This document shows, one piece after another, positions 32,971 through 43,697 of a DNA stretch of 64,000 nt. The position numbers and the translations under genes are program-made. Each line of letters starts with the position of its first letter. The stretch's first letter is position 1. Source of the stretch: Isochrysis galbana (taxonomy: Eukaryota > Haptophyta > Isochrysidales > Isochrysidaceae); assembly GCA_018136815.1 (NCBI GenBank), contig CM030940.1, positions 2,208,915 through 2,272,914 of the forward strand. Direction: 5' to 3'. The notes beneath the pieces are model-generated. The model saw only the letters and a program-made list of their open reading frames with translations, was not told the DNA's origin and did no database searches.

Positions 32971-33065
32971 CTGCCATAGGAGTATCCTCTGTCCATCGTA
33001 ACAAATATGTATCCACAGCAGCACCTCTCCTCTCCTCCTTCACTCTCTCTCTCTCTCTCTTCATA
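32570..33065 (+). repeat. 35-bp CT minisatellite upstream of the kinesin gene
   Basis: Tandem units of 35 bases (tccat starts at 32591, 32626, 32661, 32696). Each is a CT run followed by ccctccctctctccct, with length variants, about eleven in total to 32970. A second CT run ends at about 33060. The tract is on the sense strand and within 200 bases of the kinesin start, so probably promoter/5' UTR. Confidence 0.85.
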
Positions 33066-33160
33066 AGCTTTCTAGTAGCAGTATGGATCTAGTTCGTCTC
33101 CCTCCCTCCCCTCCCCTCCCTCCCCTCTCCCCCCCCCTCTTCCCTCTCTCCCTCAACGCA

Positions 33161-35179
33161 ATGGCGGTGGCCGCCGACGAGGCGGAACTCTGGCTGCCTT
33201 CCGCCTACACGGGCGCACCTTCCCTCCTCGCGCTCTGGTTGGCCCACGGGATGGAGGGTGTGCGGCTCCGAGATCTCAGAGCCCTCTCGCTCCTCAACAG
33301 GCAGTGGAGAGACTCTCTTCATACCCCTCGGGCCTGGCGCTCTCGCTGTGAAGCCCTTTGTGATGAGGCCGGGCTCTACGCGCCTCGAGAGGGCGTCCCA
33401 TGCTGGAGGACTCTCTTCTTCGACTCCCTCTGGCCCTCCAGAGACAAGTGGGCCGAGGACAGCCACACCACCACTCTCGCCGCAGACTTCCGCATCCGCG
33501 TCGCTGTACGCGTACGCCCGCGACGGCAGCGAGGGAGCGAGGGGGCGGTGGTGCTCCCCCTGCACCAGCGGCTCAAGATGCTCCGGCGTGGGCAGAAGCT
33601 CACGTTTAAGGACGCAGGAGTCGGGCCGGACGAGCTAGCGGCCGCGCTGCGTGCACAAGGCGACACGCCGCTCGAGCCTGAGCTACTGCAGGCGCTGCTC
33701 GAGGCGCACGCGCTCGGGGCGCTCGAAAAGCAGGCGCTTGCTCAGGCGCGCAGCGGCCCGGAGGGCCGCGTGGCAGTGCCGGCCGAGACGGACGCAGTGG
33801 GTCTTGATGACGGTGGCGACGAGGCTGAGGCCGCTCCGCTCGTGGCAGCCACACTCACGGAGCTCGATGTGAGAAGCGAGGCGGGTGCCATTCCCGAGGG
33901 CTGTGCGGATCATGCTGTCGCGATAGCGCGCGGAGGCGTTGACGCCGGCATGACTAGAGACGAGGCGGTGACCCGGCGAGGCGGCGAGGCACGCATGTTG
34001 CTTGTGCAGCCGTCGCGCGTGGTGATGCTCGTGCCCGGTATTGGCATCCGCCCCTTCTCCTTCCCAACGGTGTGCGCCGGTGATGTGGCGCAGCCCGAGG
34101 TGTACCAACGCGTGGCGCAGGACGCCGTCGTTTCGGCGCTGAACGGGCTCAACGCCTGCGTGCTCGCCTACGGGCAGACAGGCTCCGGCAAGACACACAC
34201 CGTATTCGGGCCCGCGGGGGCGCTCGACGCGGCCGCCGCCGCAGTGCAACGTGCGCGCCTCGGCAGAGCGGATGAACGCGCCATTTCCGCTCTCCCCTCC
34301 TCGGTGGGCTTCGTTCTCCGTACGTGCGAGGAGTTGCTTGCCTGTCGCGCCCGGCCTGGCAGCGCCTGCTCACAGCTGCACCTGACGGCGCAGTATGTGC
34401 AGGTATACGACGAGCGGCTCACTGACCTGCTCACCGGCCGGCCGGTGCTGCTCCGTGAGGCGGGCTCGGCGGCGGCGAGTGGATCGGTCCCGTTTGTGCT
34501 GCAGGGAGCGTCGACGGTCGAGATGGCCTCCATGGACGACGCGGTTGCGCTCTTGCGTGCGGGCGAACAGCATAAGCGAGTCGCCGCTACGGCCATGAAT
34601 GACGCATCGTCGCGTGCTCACACGCTCTTCATAGTGGGTGTGACGCAGCGCGGTCGGGTGCGCGAGGGGCACGAGCGTGTCATCACCTCGCAGCTCGCGC
34701 TGGTCGACTTGGCCGGCTGCGAGCAGGTGAAGCAGTCTCGCGTTGTAGGGCAGCAATTCCGCGAGGCGGTGGGCATCAACTCGTCGTTGCTCGCGCTAGG
34801 CAAGTGCATCGTTGCGCTTTCAGAGGGGCGCCGCCACGTGCCTTACCACGAATCAAAGCTAACGAAGCTATTGCGCGTCGCATTTGGTGGCGCTTCCCGC
34901 ACCACATGCATTGTCACAGCCTCGCCCGAAGACGCGCACGCCGACAACACGTTGCAGGCACTCCGCTTTGGAGAGCGCTGCTCCAACATTACCAATACGG
35001 CACGCGTCTCGGCCGTCTCGACAGAGGAAGCTCTCGCGCTCGTCGATCAGGCGCTCGCCACATGCGAGGCCTCCATGCGCGTGCTTGAGGCGCGGGGCCG
35101 CACTGAGCTCCCCGCATACACCGCATTGCGTGCACGTCACACCTCGCTCGGCATACGGCGGCGCCAGCTGGGCGCGTGA
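33161..35179 (+). CDS. Kinesin motor protein with F-box-like N-terminus
   Basis: A 672-aa protein (counted from 33161). The motor moves along or acts on microtubules using ATP. Motor hallmarks in order are IRVAVRVRP near residue 110, P-loop GQTGSGKTHT at about 338, switch I NDASSRAH at about 480 (usual NxxSSRSH), switch II DLAGCE at about 516 (usual DLAGSE), and YHESKLTKLL. An N-terminal segment, LRDLRALSLLNRQWRDSLHT then PRAWRSRC, resembles the second half of an F-box. About 110 extra residues are inserted between the first motor strand and the FSFPTVCAGD segment. The protein stops soon after the motor, with no coiled coil or tail. The frame opens at 33083, but the preceding residues are CT-tract translation. 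It is intronless. Confidence 0.88.
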   Translation: MAVAADEAELWLPSAYTGAPSLLALWLAHGMEGVRLRDLRALSLLNRQWRDSLHTPRAWRSRCEALCDEAGLYAPREGVPCWRTLFFDSLWPSRDKWAEDSHTTTLAADFRIRVAVRVRPRRQRGSEGAVVLPLHQRLKMLRRGQKLTFKDAGVGPDELAAALRAQGDTPLEPELLQALLEAHALGALEKQALAQARSGPEGRVAVPAETDAVGLDDGGDEAEAAPLVAATLTELDVRSEAGAIPEGCADHAVAIARGGVDAGMTRDEAVTRRGGEARMLLVQPSRVVMLVPGIGIRPFSFPTVCAGDVAQPEVYQRVAQDAVVSALNGLNACVLAYGQTGSGKTHTVFGPAGALDAAAAAVQRARLGRADERAISALPSSVGFVLRTCEELLACRARPGSACSQLHLTAQYVQVYDERLTDLLTGRPVLLREAGSAAASGSVPFVLQGASTVEMASMDDAVALLRAGEQHKRVAATAMNDASSRAHTLFIVGVTQRGRVREGHERVITSQLALVDLAGCEQVKQSRVVGQQFREAVGINSSLLALGKCIVALSEGRRHVPYHESKLTKLLRVAFGGASRTTCIVTASPEDAHADNTLQALRFGERCSNITNTARVSAVSTEEALALVDQALATCEASMRVLEARGRTELPAYTALRARHTSLGIRRRQLGA

Positions 35180-36070
35180 ACATAGTGCGCGGCAGTGGGA
35201 CGCGATGGGGTTGGTGAGGCATAGCATGCTGCAGGTCATCGGTGTATTAATAATAAAACATCTGAGGATTAGTACCACTACTCCCACTAGCCCCGCAACT
35301 AAGTTTATACTTAGCTCGCCCATGGGGGGGCACGAGCCCCCCCCTCTCTCCACTCCTCCCCCGCCATGGGGGAGGAACCACCCATCCTTCTGGCACGCCT
35401 GATGGCTTGCCAGGAGGCCACTGCCCTGCTGACCCTCTCTCCCACTGACAGGCTCGCCTGATTCGCCCATCCTGGCCCGGCGTGGCCAGCCCATTGCTCC
35501 AACCCCTCCTCCCCCCCTGTTCGACAGGCAGACAGGTGCAGCGTGGGGGCCCCTGAGGCTCAGGAGCGCCAGCGAGGGAGAGGCAGGGGAGGCCAGGGCC
35601 CAGCCCCAGCCTCCTCTGCCCCCTGAGCTGGCCTCCATGAGCCTCCAGGGTCGCCAATGGGCAGCTGCAGGCCTGCCGCAGGCGCGCCATCGCGCGTGCC
35701 GCAGGAGAGGGGAGAGAGAGCGCGGAGAAGGGGGTGGGCGGAGCGGAGCTCCGCCCACCGAAAAATAGGTAAGTCCCGCACCTGTTTACAGGATAAGTCG
35801 GGACTGAGGTCGCCGCCCACTCGGAGACACAGGAGGAAGAGAGGGAACAGATCACCGGGGGGAGGCGCGGGCCACCGGACCATATCTAAGCCCTTCACCC
35901 CAATCCCCCTAGTAGTGCACGGGGGGAGCCGCCTGATGGCGGGGGGAGAAGGGCTGGGAGCGTGGGGGTGTAGAAAGTTTTCCTACGTGAGTAGAAAGTA
36001 GAGGGTCCACGGCTGCGTGCGCGGTGAGACTATTAAAAGGTTTAATTTACTCCCACTAGCCCGGTACTAT
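35180..36070 (+). repeat. Diverged repeat family B relative (copy 3)
   Basis: 35247-35295 is the block shared with 10528-10577. From 35290 there is a palindrome-like ctaagtttatacttag, a G-rich then C-rich segment, an acaggcaga block and a stretch rich in ccagcctcctctgccccctga. This is the same general order as family B copies 1 and 2 but clearly diverged. actcccactagcccggta recurs near 36047. No conserved reading frame was found. Confidence 0.45.
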
Positions 36071-37087
36071 CACGACACCCCTCAGCGCACTTGCCTGTAC
36101 ACCTTGACGTGTGCTTGTCCACAGACACATACACACATGCATTCCCTTCAAATCACGCTCCTCGCAAACCCCCAGCTCCCTTATTAAAACTCCCCACAAG
36201 TTACAATAGAGGTGGGGACAGTAAAAATCGGGTTCTTATGATCGCTTTCTTATGGCTTTAGCTTTTTGTAGCTTAGCCATGGAGTAGCGGGTAAAGTCTA
36301 GAAGCTTTACCGAGGTGTCAGACTTACATACAACATACAGGGTCACAGGGTCGAGACGCTTGAGGTTCTTGAGGGCGTGTACTTTAGCAAGCAAGATGCT
36401 CGCTACTTCCTTGGTCTTCATCGACATGTGCTTACTACTCCCTTGATCTCCATGCCTGGGTGATCAATCCAGAGCTAGAGCATGTTCATATTCCGAGTAG
36501 AAGCCTTTACCTGTACCTGTAACCTGTAAGAAGCTGCTTGGCCACGTGAAGATGTGGATATAATGTATAATGGTAGACCAACATTGAATGAATTGTAGTG
36601 ATTGATAGAAGCGTGGAGACGTCGTAAACGTATAGACATAAGAACGAAGATTGATGATTCACCATCGCGGTTATAACGGTAGAGCGTAGAGCGAAAAAGT
36701 AGAGCGAAATGGCCTGCAGAGGTAGAGGCTCGCGAATGCGCCAAGCTGCCGGCGCGCCCTCTCAGGCAATCTCCAAGGGTGAGATCAGCCTTGCTCTGGC
36801 ACAGGTGAGGGGTTTGGACCACCAGGAGGCCGTCAGACGCCATGCACAAACGCCCTCTTGTCCTCCTAGCTCGTAGATCTTAAGTAGTAGAGGCATGAGC
36901 TTTATGGATGTGCCCCATTTCTATTAGGCACTATAAAATCGTGCACTTTGGTTTCTAGAAGGTGCTCAAACTGCATGAAAGCCTCCTCTTGTAGAGAGCT
37001 CGGCCGACATGTGCTTATTTTTTGAAATGGTTGAAGTGCTGACTTACAATGGCATTCAACATGCGTGCGCGTACAACACGACGAGCC
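36071..37087. other. Intergenic with one small possible gene
   Basis: A 63-aa minus frame at 36236-36427 (MSMKTKEVASILLAKVHALK, ending KAKAIRKRS) is basic and protein-like. It has a faint resemblance to ribosomal protein eL38, which is too weak to name. Nothing else is seen. Confidence 0.25.
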
Positions 37088-39389
37088 TCATGGATGTGCC
37101 CCGACATCGGTGGGAGGTGCTCCGGCACTCACACCACTCTCAGACACCTCTAGGAGCCCAGAAGAGGCACTCCTTCGACGCACAACACACTCCCTTTTCT
37201 TGCACAACCCTCTCTTCAGATTTCCACAAGCACACAGCATGAAACCCTCCCATGGACATGGCACCAACTGACACTCGCACCCATCACTGCAAACGGCAAA
37301 CGATGACCGGCGGCTAAGGTCTTGTTGCGCTGCGTCCGCGGCGCGCTCTATCCGCGCGGCCTTCCTTTGTTGTGCCTGCTCGCTTGTGGCAACAACTTGC
37401 ATTCGACGCTTTGCTTTCTCAGCCTGCATATCTCTTAGAGTCCACGACCCTGAGAGTTCGAACAGTCGGACTTTTTTTCCATGCGCTGGCAGAGACTCGT
37501 CGTCTTCCGTGCCCCCCCCATCACCGCCCGCATCTTCTGAGCACACATGGCTGCTGACGCTGCTCGATGCGCCCGATAAAATGCCTCGGCAAGGATCATA
37601 CGGCGCCTCCGCTTTTTTCTCCATCTTCTGTGCATATGCCTCTAGCTGCCGCGCTTTGGCCTCTGCTGCCGCAAGCGATCCACGCCGCACACCCGGCGGC
37701 GTTCGCTTCGCCTCAGCGAGGGTAGCTGGACCAGGCGAAGCCACCATGGGCTCGCTGAGAGACTGTGCCATCTCGTGTGCCTGATCAACGAAATGGGCAC
37801 GATCAATGAGATCGGGTCGGAGTTGGTTGCCAGCCACACCTACTCTCTTCCACGCCTTGAGGATGTCATATTGGTCGCACCACGAAAACCACATCCCTGG
37901 CAAGCCAAGCTCCTTCGACCCACCCAAGATGGCCATGAAGTCCGACAAGTTGAGACGATCAAGCTGGCTGCCAAAGGTGACAAGGTGGGCATCCTTGTAA
38001 GCATCCCGAGCCTTGTTGTAGGCCCGGTGAAATAAAGAGTTAAATTGATCAAGGGCTTGTAGGAATCCCGAAGTGCCCGACTCCTCCGAGAAGATGCGTA
38101 TTCCGAGCTCGGCGGCCTGCCCGCACGTCTTCTGCAACACCTCGTCGCTGAAACGCGAGGCGTGGTTGTCTAGCATGAGCACGACTGGCCGTTCAATGGG
38201 AGCGCCACCGGCAGCCACTTCAACCGAGCTCCTTTGGTCGATCCACTTGTCGAGCCGTGTGATGTACGTTAGGAAGGTTTCCTCCGTCTGCATACCTTCG
38301 GCAGCGTGCACGGGGAGACAAGAGCGTGTGCGCCGACTTACCAAATCTACCGCGTCGTCAAACGTGCAAGTGCCGGCGGGGGGCTCCACAAGCAAGTCAG
38401 CTGTCGCCCATTTGCGCTTCACAACCAATTGTACCCCATAGTTCCAACCTGAGGCATCCCAGGTCATCATGACCGTGATGTTCTCCTTTGTGTTCCCGGC
38501 AACTTGCCGAACAGCACGTCCTTTCCGCTTGGCCACCTTTGCCCGCCTCCCCCTCTGTGGCATGTCGAGGGGCTGAGGCGTCTCGTCGCAATTGAGCAAT
38601 CTGCGCGTGTCCTTGATGAGCTGTGGGGCAGAGGAGGAGGGGATTGGTGCGTTGGTGAGAATGCGTTGCGCGTTGAGCGCGTAAGGCGGACGGGGCGTGA
38701 ATGAAGAGCGTATGATAGCACACCTTAGTGTGGGGGTCCATGACCCCCGCGTCAATCAACTCTCGTTCTAGGCCGTATTCACCGTGGAAGTGATTGTGCA
38801 CGACGGTCTCCGTGTACTTCTTTGACCTGCGGGCCTCCTCCGCACGCGATGTCCCCTCGTCAATCGCAATGCCGTGCGCACGCCACCACGGGTAGATACG
38901 CTGGAAGAAGGTGTGGGACAAGTCGACCTGCGAGTTGAGGTGGTTGAGCTCAGGGGTGTTCAGGAGGATGCAGCCCTTGCCGTACTTGCGAGACTTGTCG
39001 AACCTATGGCGCTCGCCGAGCATCGTGCGGACTTTAACAGAAATCTGGTGGCGGTTCTGCGGGTCATGTGCATCTGCGCGGGTCAGTATCCAATGTGCAA
39101 GCTTTGTGCGCTCGGCATTCGTGAGAAGCTGCTGGTTCGCATCCCGGACCACTTCCTGGCTTGAGGAGTGCCGCTGCAGCTCCCCCGCAACCCGAGAGCG
39201 CGTTGCATGGGGGAACAACCCCGTTGCCAGCGCGGCTTTGACACCAACGTCGTTCGCGCGGCAGTACTCTGCCGCTTTCCTGACGTCCTCGACGGTCGCG
39301 GCGCGCTCAATCGCTCGGGCATCGCGGGCCTGGACGGTGTAGTGGCCAGGGGCGGGCACAGGCTTGGTGGCAGGCTTCCTTGGGGCCAT
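37088..39389 (-). CDS. DDE-type transposase (pogo/jerky-like), two exons
   Basis: Exons 38724-39389 and 37088-38620 (minus) join in phase 0 to give 732 aa. The intron is 103 nt, with an aag/gtgtgc donor and a cccacag/ctc acceptor. The catalytic core of a cut-and-paste transposase is visible: D in LLNCDETPQ (about 234), D in VLMLDNHASRF (about 373) and D in GFLQALDQFN (about 413), with D2-D3 spacing near 39 as in pogo/Tc1-like DDE_1 enzymes. The N-terminus is basic with a likely helix-turn-helix DNA-binding region. The C-terminus has a cysteine cluster (CSDGCECQLVPCPW followed by CACGNLKRGLCKKREC) that may bind zinc. No matching terminal repeats with TA duplications were found, so it may be an old or domesticated copy. 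All three acidic residues are intact. Confidence 0.8.
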
Positions 39390-39763
39390 GGGGAGCTAGG
39401 GGGGGACAGGGGCACGCCCGCGAAGCGGGCACGTGCACGAAGCGCAAGCCTCTAGTACTGGAAGCCCAAGAGAGCAGCACAGACCTCGCGTCACTTTCCT
39501 TCTTTAATTTTTAATTCCACGGAGGGGGCTACATCACAGTGAGCCGCCGCCGCCGCCGCCCTCCGTCTAAAAATGGGTACACGCCCACATCGCCCCCCGC
39601 CGCCGCCGCCCACGCAATGAGGGTGGGCGACCCACCCACCCACCCGATGACAACCTCCCGATTTATTTACGTAACGACCTCGTTTCTCCCTCATTCTCAG
39701 CAGTAAAATCCGCCGATTCTTCTCTCTCCACTGCTACTTTAGGAGTACTCATAAAGAAGCAGC

Positions 39764-39765
<2 letters not shown>
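39390..39765. other. Spacer between transposase gene and kinase gene
   Basis: Shared upstream region of the divergent transposase and kinase genes. No coding region is seen. Confidence 0.5.
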
Positions 39766-39841
<76 letters not shown>

Positions 39842-40315
39842 CTATCTCTTTCCATATCTTGTGTCATATACTTCTCTCCCCTTCTTCCTCGTACGTACGT
39901 GTGTCTCTCTCTCTCTACCGTGGTGTGCATGATCTCTCTCTCTCTCTCTCTCTCCTCTTCTCCCACTATCATCTGTGTCTCCATATACCCTCTCTCCCTC
40001 CCTCTCTCTCTCTCCCTCCCTCTCTCTCTCCTCTCTCTCTCATCTCTCTCTCTCTCTCTCTCGTCTCTCTTCTTCTCGTCCCCTCTTCTCCTCTCCCCTT
40101 CCTCTCTCCTCTCCCCCTCTTTCCCTCTCTCTCGCTCTTTTCTACAGTATATAATACTTTACTCTTCTCTACCCACCCCCTTCCTCGCTCTCTCTCTCTC
40201 TCCCCCTCCCTCTCCCCTCTCCCCCCTTCTCGCTCCCTCCCCCCTCCCGCCCCCCTCTCGCCCTTTCCCCTTGCCCCTTCCACCCCCCTCCCAACCCCCT
40301 CCCTCCCCCTTCCTC
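39766..40315 (+). repeat. (CT)n tract and CT-rich 5' region, LisH-DYRK gene
   Basis: A pure (CT)n run at about 39767-39837, followed by pyrimidine-rich sequence that continues to the start codon of the kinase. The frame is open throughout but translates to Leu/Ser/Pro repeats. Confidence 0.85.
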
Positions 40316-43300
40316 ATGCCCCCCTCTCCCCCCCCACGCCCCCGCGCGCCTTCCCAGGCCTCCCTCCAGCTCGTCCTCGACTTCCTCGCCTCCCACAACC
40401 TCTCCTCCACCGCACAGGCCCTAGCCACAGAGCTCTCCTCTCTCTCCCCACCGCTCTCTCTCTCCCCTTCGTCTCTCTCCCCCTCCTCCCCCTCACGGCT
40501 TGAGCGCATGCTTGCCACATCTCCGGCCGACATCTCCGAAGCTCCTCGCTTCGAGCTGCCGCCACACCCGCCCGTGGAGCCTCAGATCTCCTACTTCCAG
40601 CCTGAGAGGGAGGGGGACGCCGCTCCAGACGGGTGGGAGGACGATGACGACTTGGGCTACGAGAGGAAGCCCGCACCCTCGGGGCTGTCTTCGAACAACT
40701 CGACGCCAAGGGATTCGTGTTCTGATGAGCGCGTTGGGTTCGAGACCTACCAACGCGTCGACCTCAGCAGCCTGCCGCCTGCAGACTTCCCGCCGCTCGG
40801 CTCAACGCCTCTCGGCACGCCGCTGTCTGGCGGCGTGCCTACCGCCTTCCCGCCGCTCTCGCGCTCGTCGCGCTCGTCGCGCAATGAACTGGGGGATACC
40901 ACTTCCGCCGACGCCGACAAGGCCAACGAGGTCGACGAGACGGAGGAATCATCCACCATTGCGCACAGCCGGCTGCCTGGCTTCTCACCTGGCATCGGCA
41001 AGCGCACCTTGTCAGGGAAGGCAATGGCCGAAGCGTCGGTGGCGGAGGCGGGCTTGCAGCGCGTGGATCGCGACGGCACAATTCCGCCCGAGGGTGGCGT
41101 CGGGTGGGCGGTCAAGGGTGACGACGAGGATGAAGCCACCTCGGCAGCGCTCGCCGCCTCAATCAACCGGATGCTCACTATTCGCGGGGAGAGCGGCGCT
41201 ACTACCAGCGGCGGTGAGGCAGCCGACCGGACGGAGGCGGACGCACGCTCGGCAGCCAAGACGGACGTGAACACAAGTGGCGCACACGACTCGGATGAGG
41301 ACGACGAGGAAGGTGCCGCTGCCGACGACGTCAGTGCCAGTGCGCTCAGCACACCCGCCTCGGGCGGTTCGCGAGGCAAAGCATGCGCTGTGCGCGTGAG
41401 CGGCTCGGTCGAGATTGTAGGGGGCGGCAGCCTGCGCGGCTCTCGCACCTCCTCGCGCGGCTGTTCGACGGTCGGATCTTCCAATGCATCACCGCTCCCG
41501 CCGAGCGCGCTGAAGACGGAGGCAGCCTCGAGCGACGTGGAGAGCGGCGAGGAATCAGCTTTGGGCAGCGGGCCGCCGCGCATGCGGCGCAATCTGACAG
41601 GGCTGCCGCCGCCACCGGCGGACAACGACGAGGATGAGAGTGAGGCCGAGGAGGATGAGGAGGAGAGCGAGCAGGAGGACTATGAGGACGAGGGCGAGGA
41701 GGAGGTCGAGGTCTCTGATGCCGAGGTGAGCGTGGTTTGAGTGAGCGGGCATTTGCGCTGGCCGCGTTCCCGCAACAACGGCCGAGCGCACTGATTCCGA
41801 GCACACACGCGCGCCAAGCCCAGTGCGTGCCGTCCGCCCCACCACGCCACCCGCCCGATTGATTCATCTTGGCTCCGTACACGCAGCTCGACCCAATGGA
41901 GCGAATGCGCGCTGCCGAGGCGATGCACGAAACGCTCAACCTCCGCGTCGTGCACAAGAGACGTCACACAGGCTTCGAGGAAAACAAAAACTTCCCGATC
42001 CGCATCCACTCGCTCATCGCTTCGCGCTACCAGGTGTGCCTACGCCCTACTCCGCCCCGACTTTCCTGCCCGTTGCCCGTCGACGCTCGCTGGCTCACAC
42101 GCCGTGCGCACGCTCTTGACGCCGTCTCCCGCTTCTGGGCTAGGTGAAAGAGTACCTTGGATCGGCCGCCTTCTCCAAGGCGGTACAGTGCCTCGACTTG
42201 CACACTGGCGAGATGGTCTGCATTAAGATTATCAAGAACAACAAGGATTTCTTCGACCAGTCGCTCGATGAGATTAAGCTCCTCCGTTATCTCCGGAGCC
42301 ATGATCCCAAGGATGAGCACCACGTCCTTCATATGTGCGCTCGGCCGCCGCAGATGGCGCAAGGGAGACGGGCGCATCCGCCCTCACTCCTCACTAGCCC
42401 TCACCTCCCAACACCATGAGGCGATCGGCTCCCTCCTTGCACATTAGGTACGACTACTTCTACTACAAAGAGCATCTGTTCATCGTGTGCGAGCTCCTAC
42501 GCGACAATCTCTACGAGTTCTCCCGCTTCAACCGCGACTCGGGCGCGGAGCCATACTTCACACTGCCGCGTCTGCGTAAAATCACGAAGCAGTGAGCAAT
42601 CTTGTTGCCCCTTAGCTCGTCGCCATCCGGCAGTGCTGCGGCACGTGGGGACTGGTCGGCGCGACGCCACGCCACTCCCGTGCTCACAACTTCACAAACA
42701 TGCGCGGGGCGCGCAGTGGCACGTGCGGACTGTCGCACCGTCCTAACGGCCCCATCGAGGCGCCCTCACTTCTCCCCATTCACCCGCCCTAGGTGTCTCG
42801 AGGCACTAGTCTTTGTACACAGGTTAGGGCTCATCCACTGCGACTTGAAGCCCGAGAACATCTTGATCAAGTCCTACTCTCGGTGCGAGGTGAAGGTGAT
42901 CGACTTTGGCTCTTCCTGCTTCACCACGGATCACCTCTCATCTTACGTGCAGGTAAGGCGGCCGCTTATGAGCCGCAATCTCATGCTGCCGCTCATTGGG
43001 CACGGCGCACGACGCCGCGCACGTAACCGCATTCGCCCAGTCCGAGTGCCCACCCACCCACCCACCCATCCACCCTCAACCCTCCAGTCGCGCTCCTACC
43101 GCGCGCCCGAGGTTGTGCTTGGGCTCCCTTACGACCCCAAGATCGACCTATGGTCGCTCGGCGCTATCATCGCTGAACTGCATACTGGGTACGTCCTATT
43201 CCAAAACGACTCGCTCGCAACCATGCTGGCGCGGATCATTGGCATCCTTGGGGCCTTTCCGCCGCACATGCTGGCGAACGGGCGGCACTCACACAAGTTC

Positions 43301-43697
43301 TTCCGCAAGGGCAACGTATACGAGAGGGATCAGGGCCGCAGCTATGTGCTCCATCCAAAGGTGCGTCGCAGGGGATGCAGATCCGTGAGCCAGCAAGGCC
43401 TCTCGGCATGTGGCCTGCTGGGCGACGTGCTGTACCACTCGCTGTGCCCTCAAGTGGACCTATGCTGCACGCCTCGAGTGACACCCTCCCCCCTCGGGCG
43501 CGCGTCGCAACTCATCGTCGCTCGCTTCCTATCCCCTTGGTGCTTCGCAGCCCACGTCGCTCCGGCACCGGCTCCACACGGACGACGAACTCTTCATCTC
43601 GTTCGTTGGATCGCTATTGCGCATCGACCCCGCTGAACGGCCATCCGCCGCGCAGGCGCTAAGCCATCCTTGGATCGCCACTGACCCTTATGCATAG
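40316..43697 (+). CDS. LisH-domain DYRK kinase (DYRKP group)
   Basis: Seven exons: 40316-41725, 41887-42033, 42144-42334, 42448-42591, 42793-42952, 43088-43360, 43551-43697. They join in frame to give 823 aa. A LisH motif lies at about 16-42 (LQLVLDFLASHNLSSTAQAL), followed by a long acidic disordered region. The DYRK catalytic domain starts near 520: YLGSAAFSKAVQ, catalytic Lys in VCIKIIKNN, IHCDLKPEN, VIDFGSS, and activation loop SYVQSRSYRAPEV with the single Tyr typical of the plant/algal DYRKP group. The domain ends with RIDPAERPSAAQAL and SHPWIA. The segment before it (KRRHTGFEENKNFPI) is also the DYRKP pattern. Family members are Ser/Thr kinases; the Chlamydomonas member affects starch and lipid storage. 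Two introns are phase 2, the rest phase 0. Confidence 0.93.

Noticed and set aside
32165..33024. Glu/Arg-rich minus-strand ORFs of up to 222 aa
   Set aside because: They are the antisense translation of the 35-bp CT minisatellite.
36236..36427. Naming the 63-aa ORF as ribosomal protein eL38
   Set aside because: The resemblance is slight, and eL38 is normally strongly conserved. A perfect GTAAGT inside the frame also makes the ORF doubtful.
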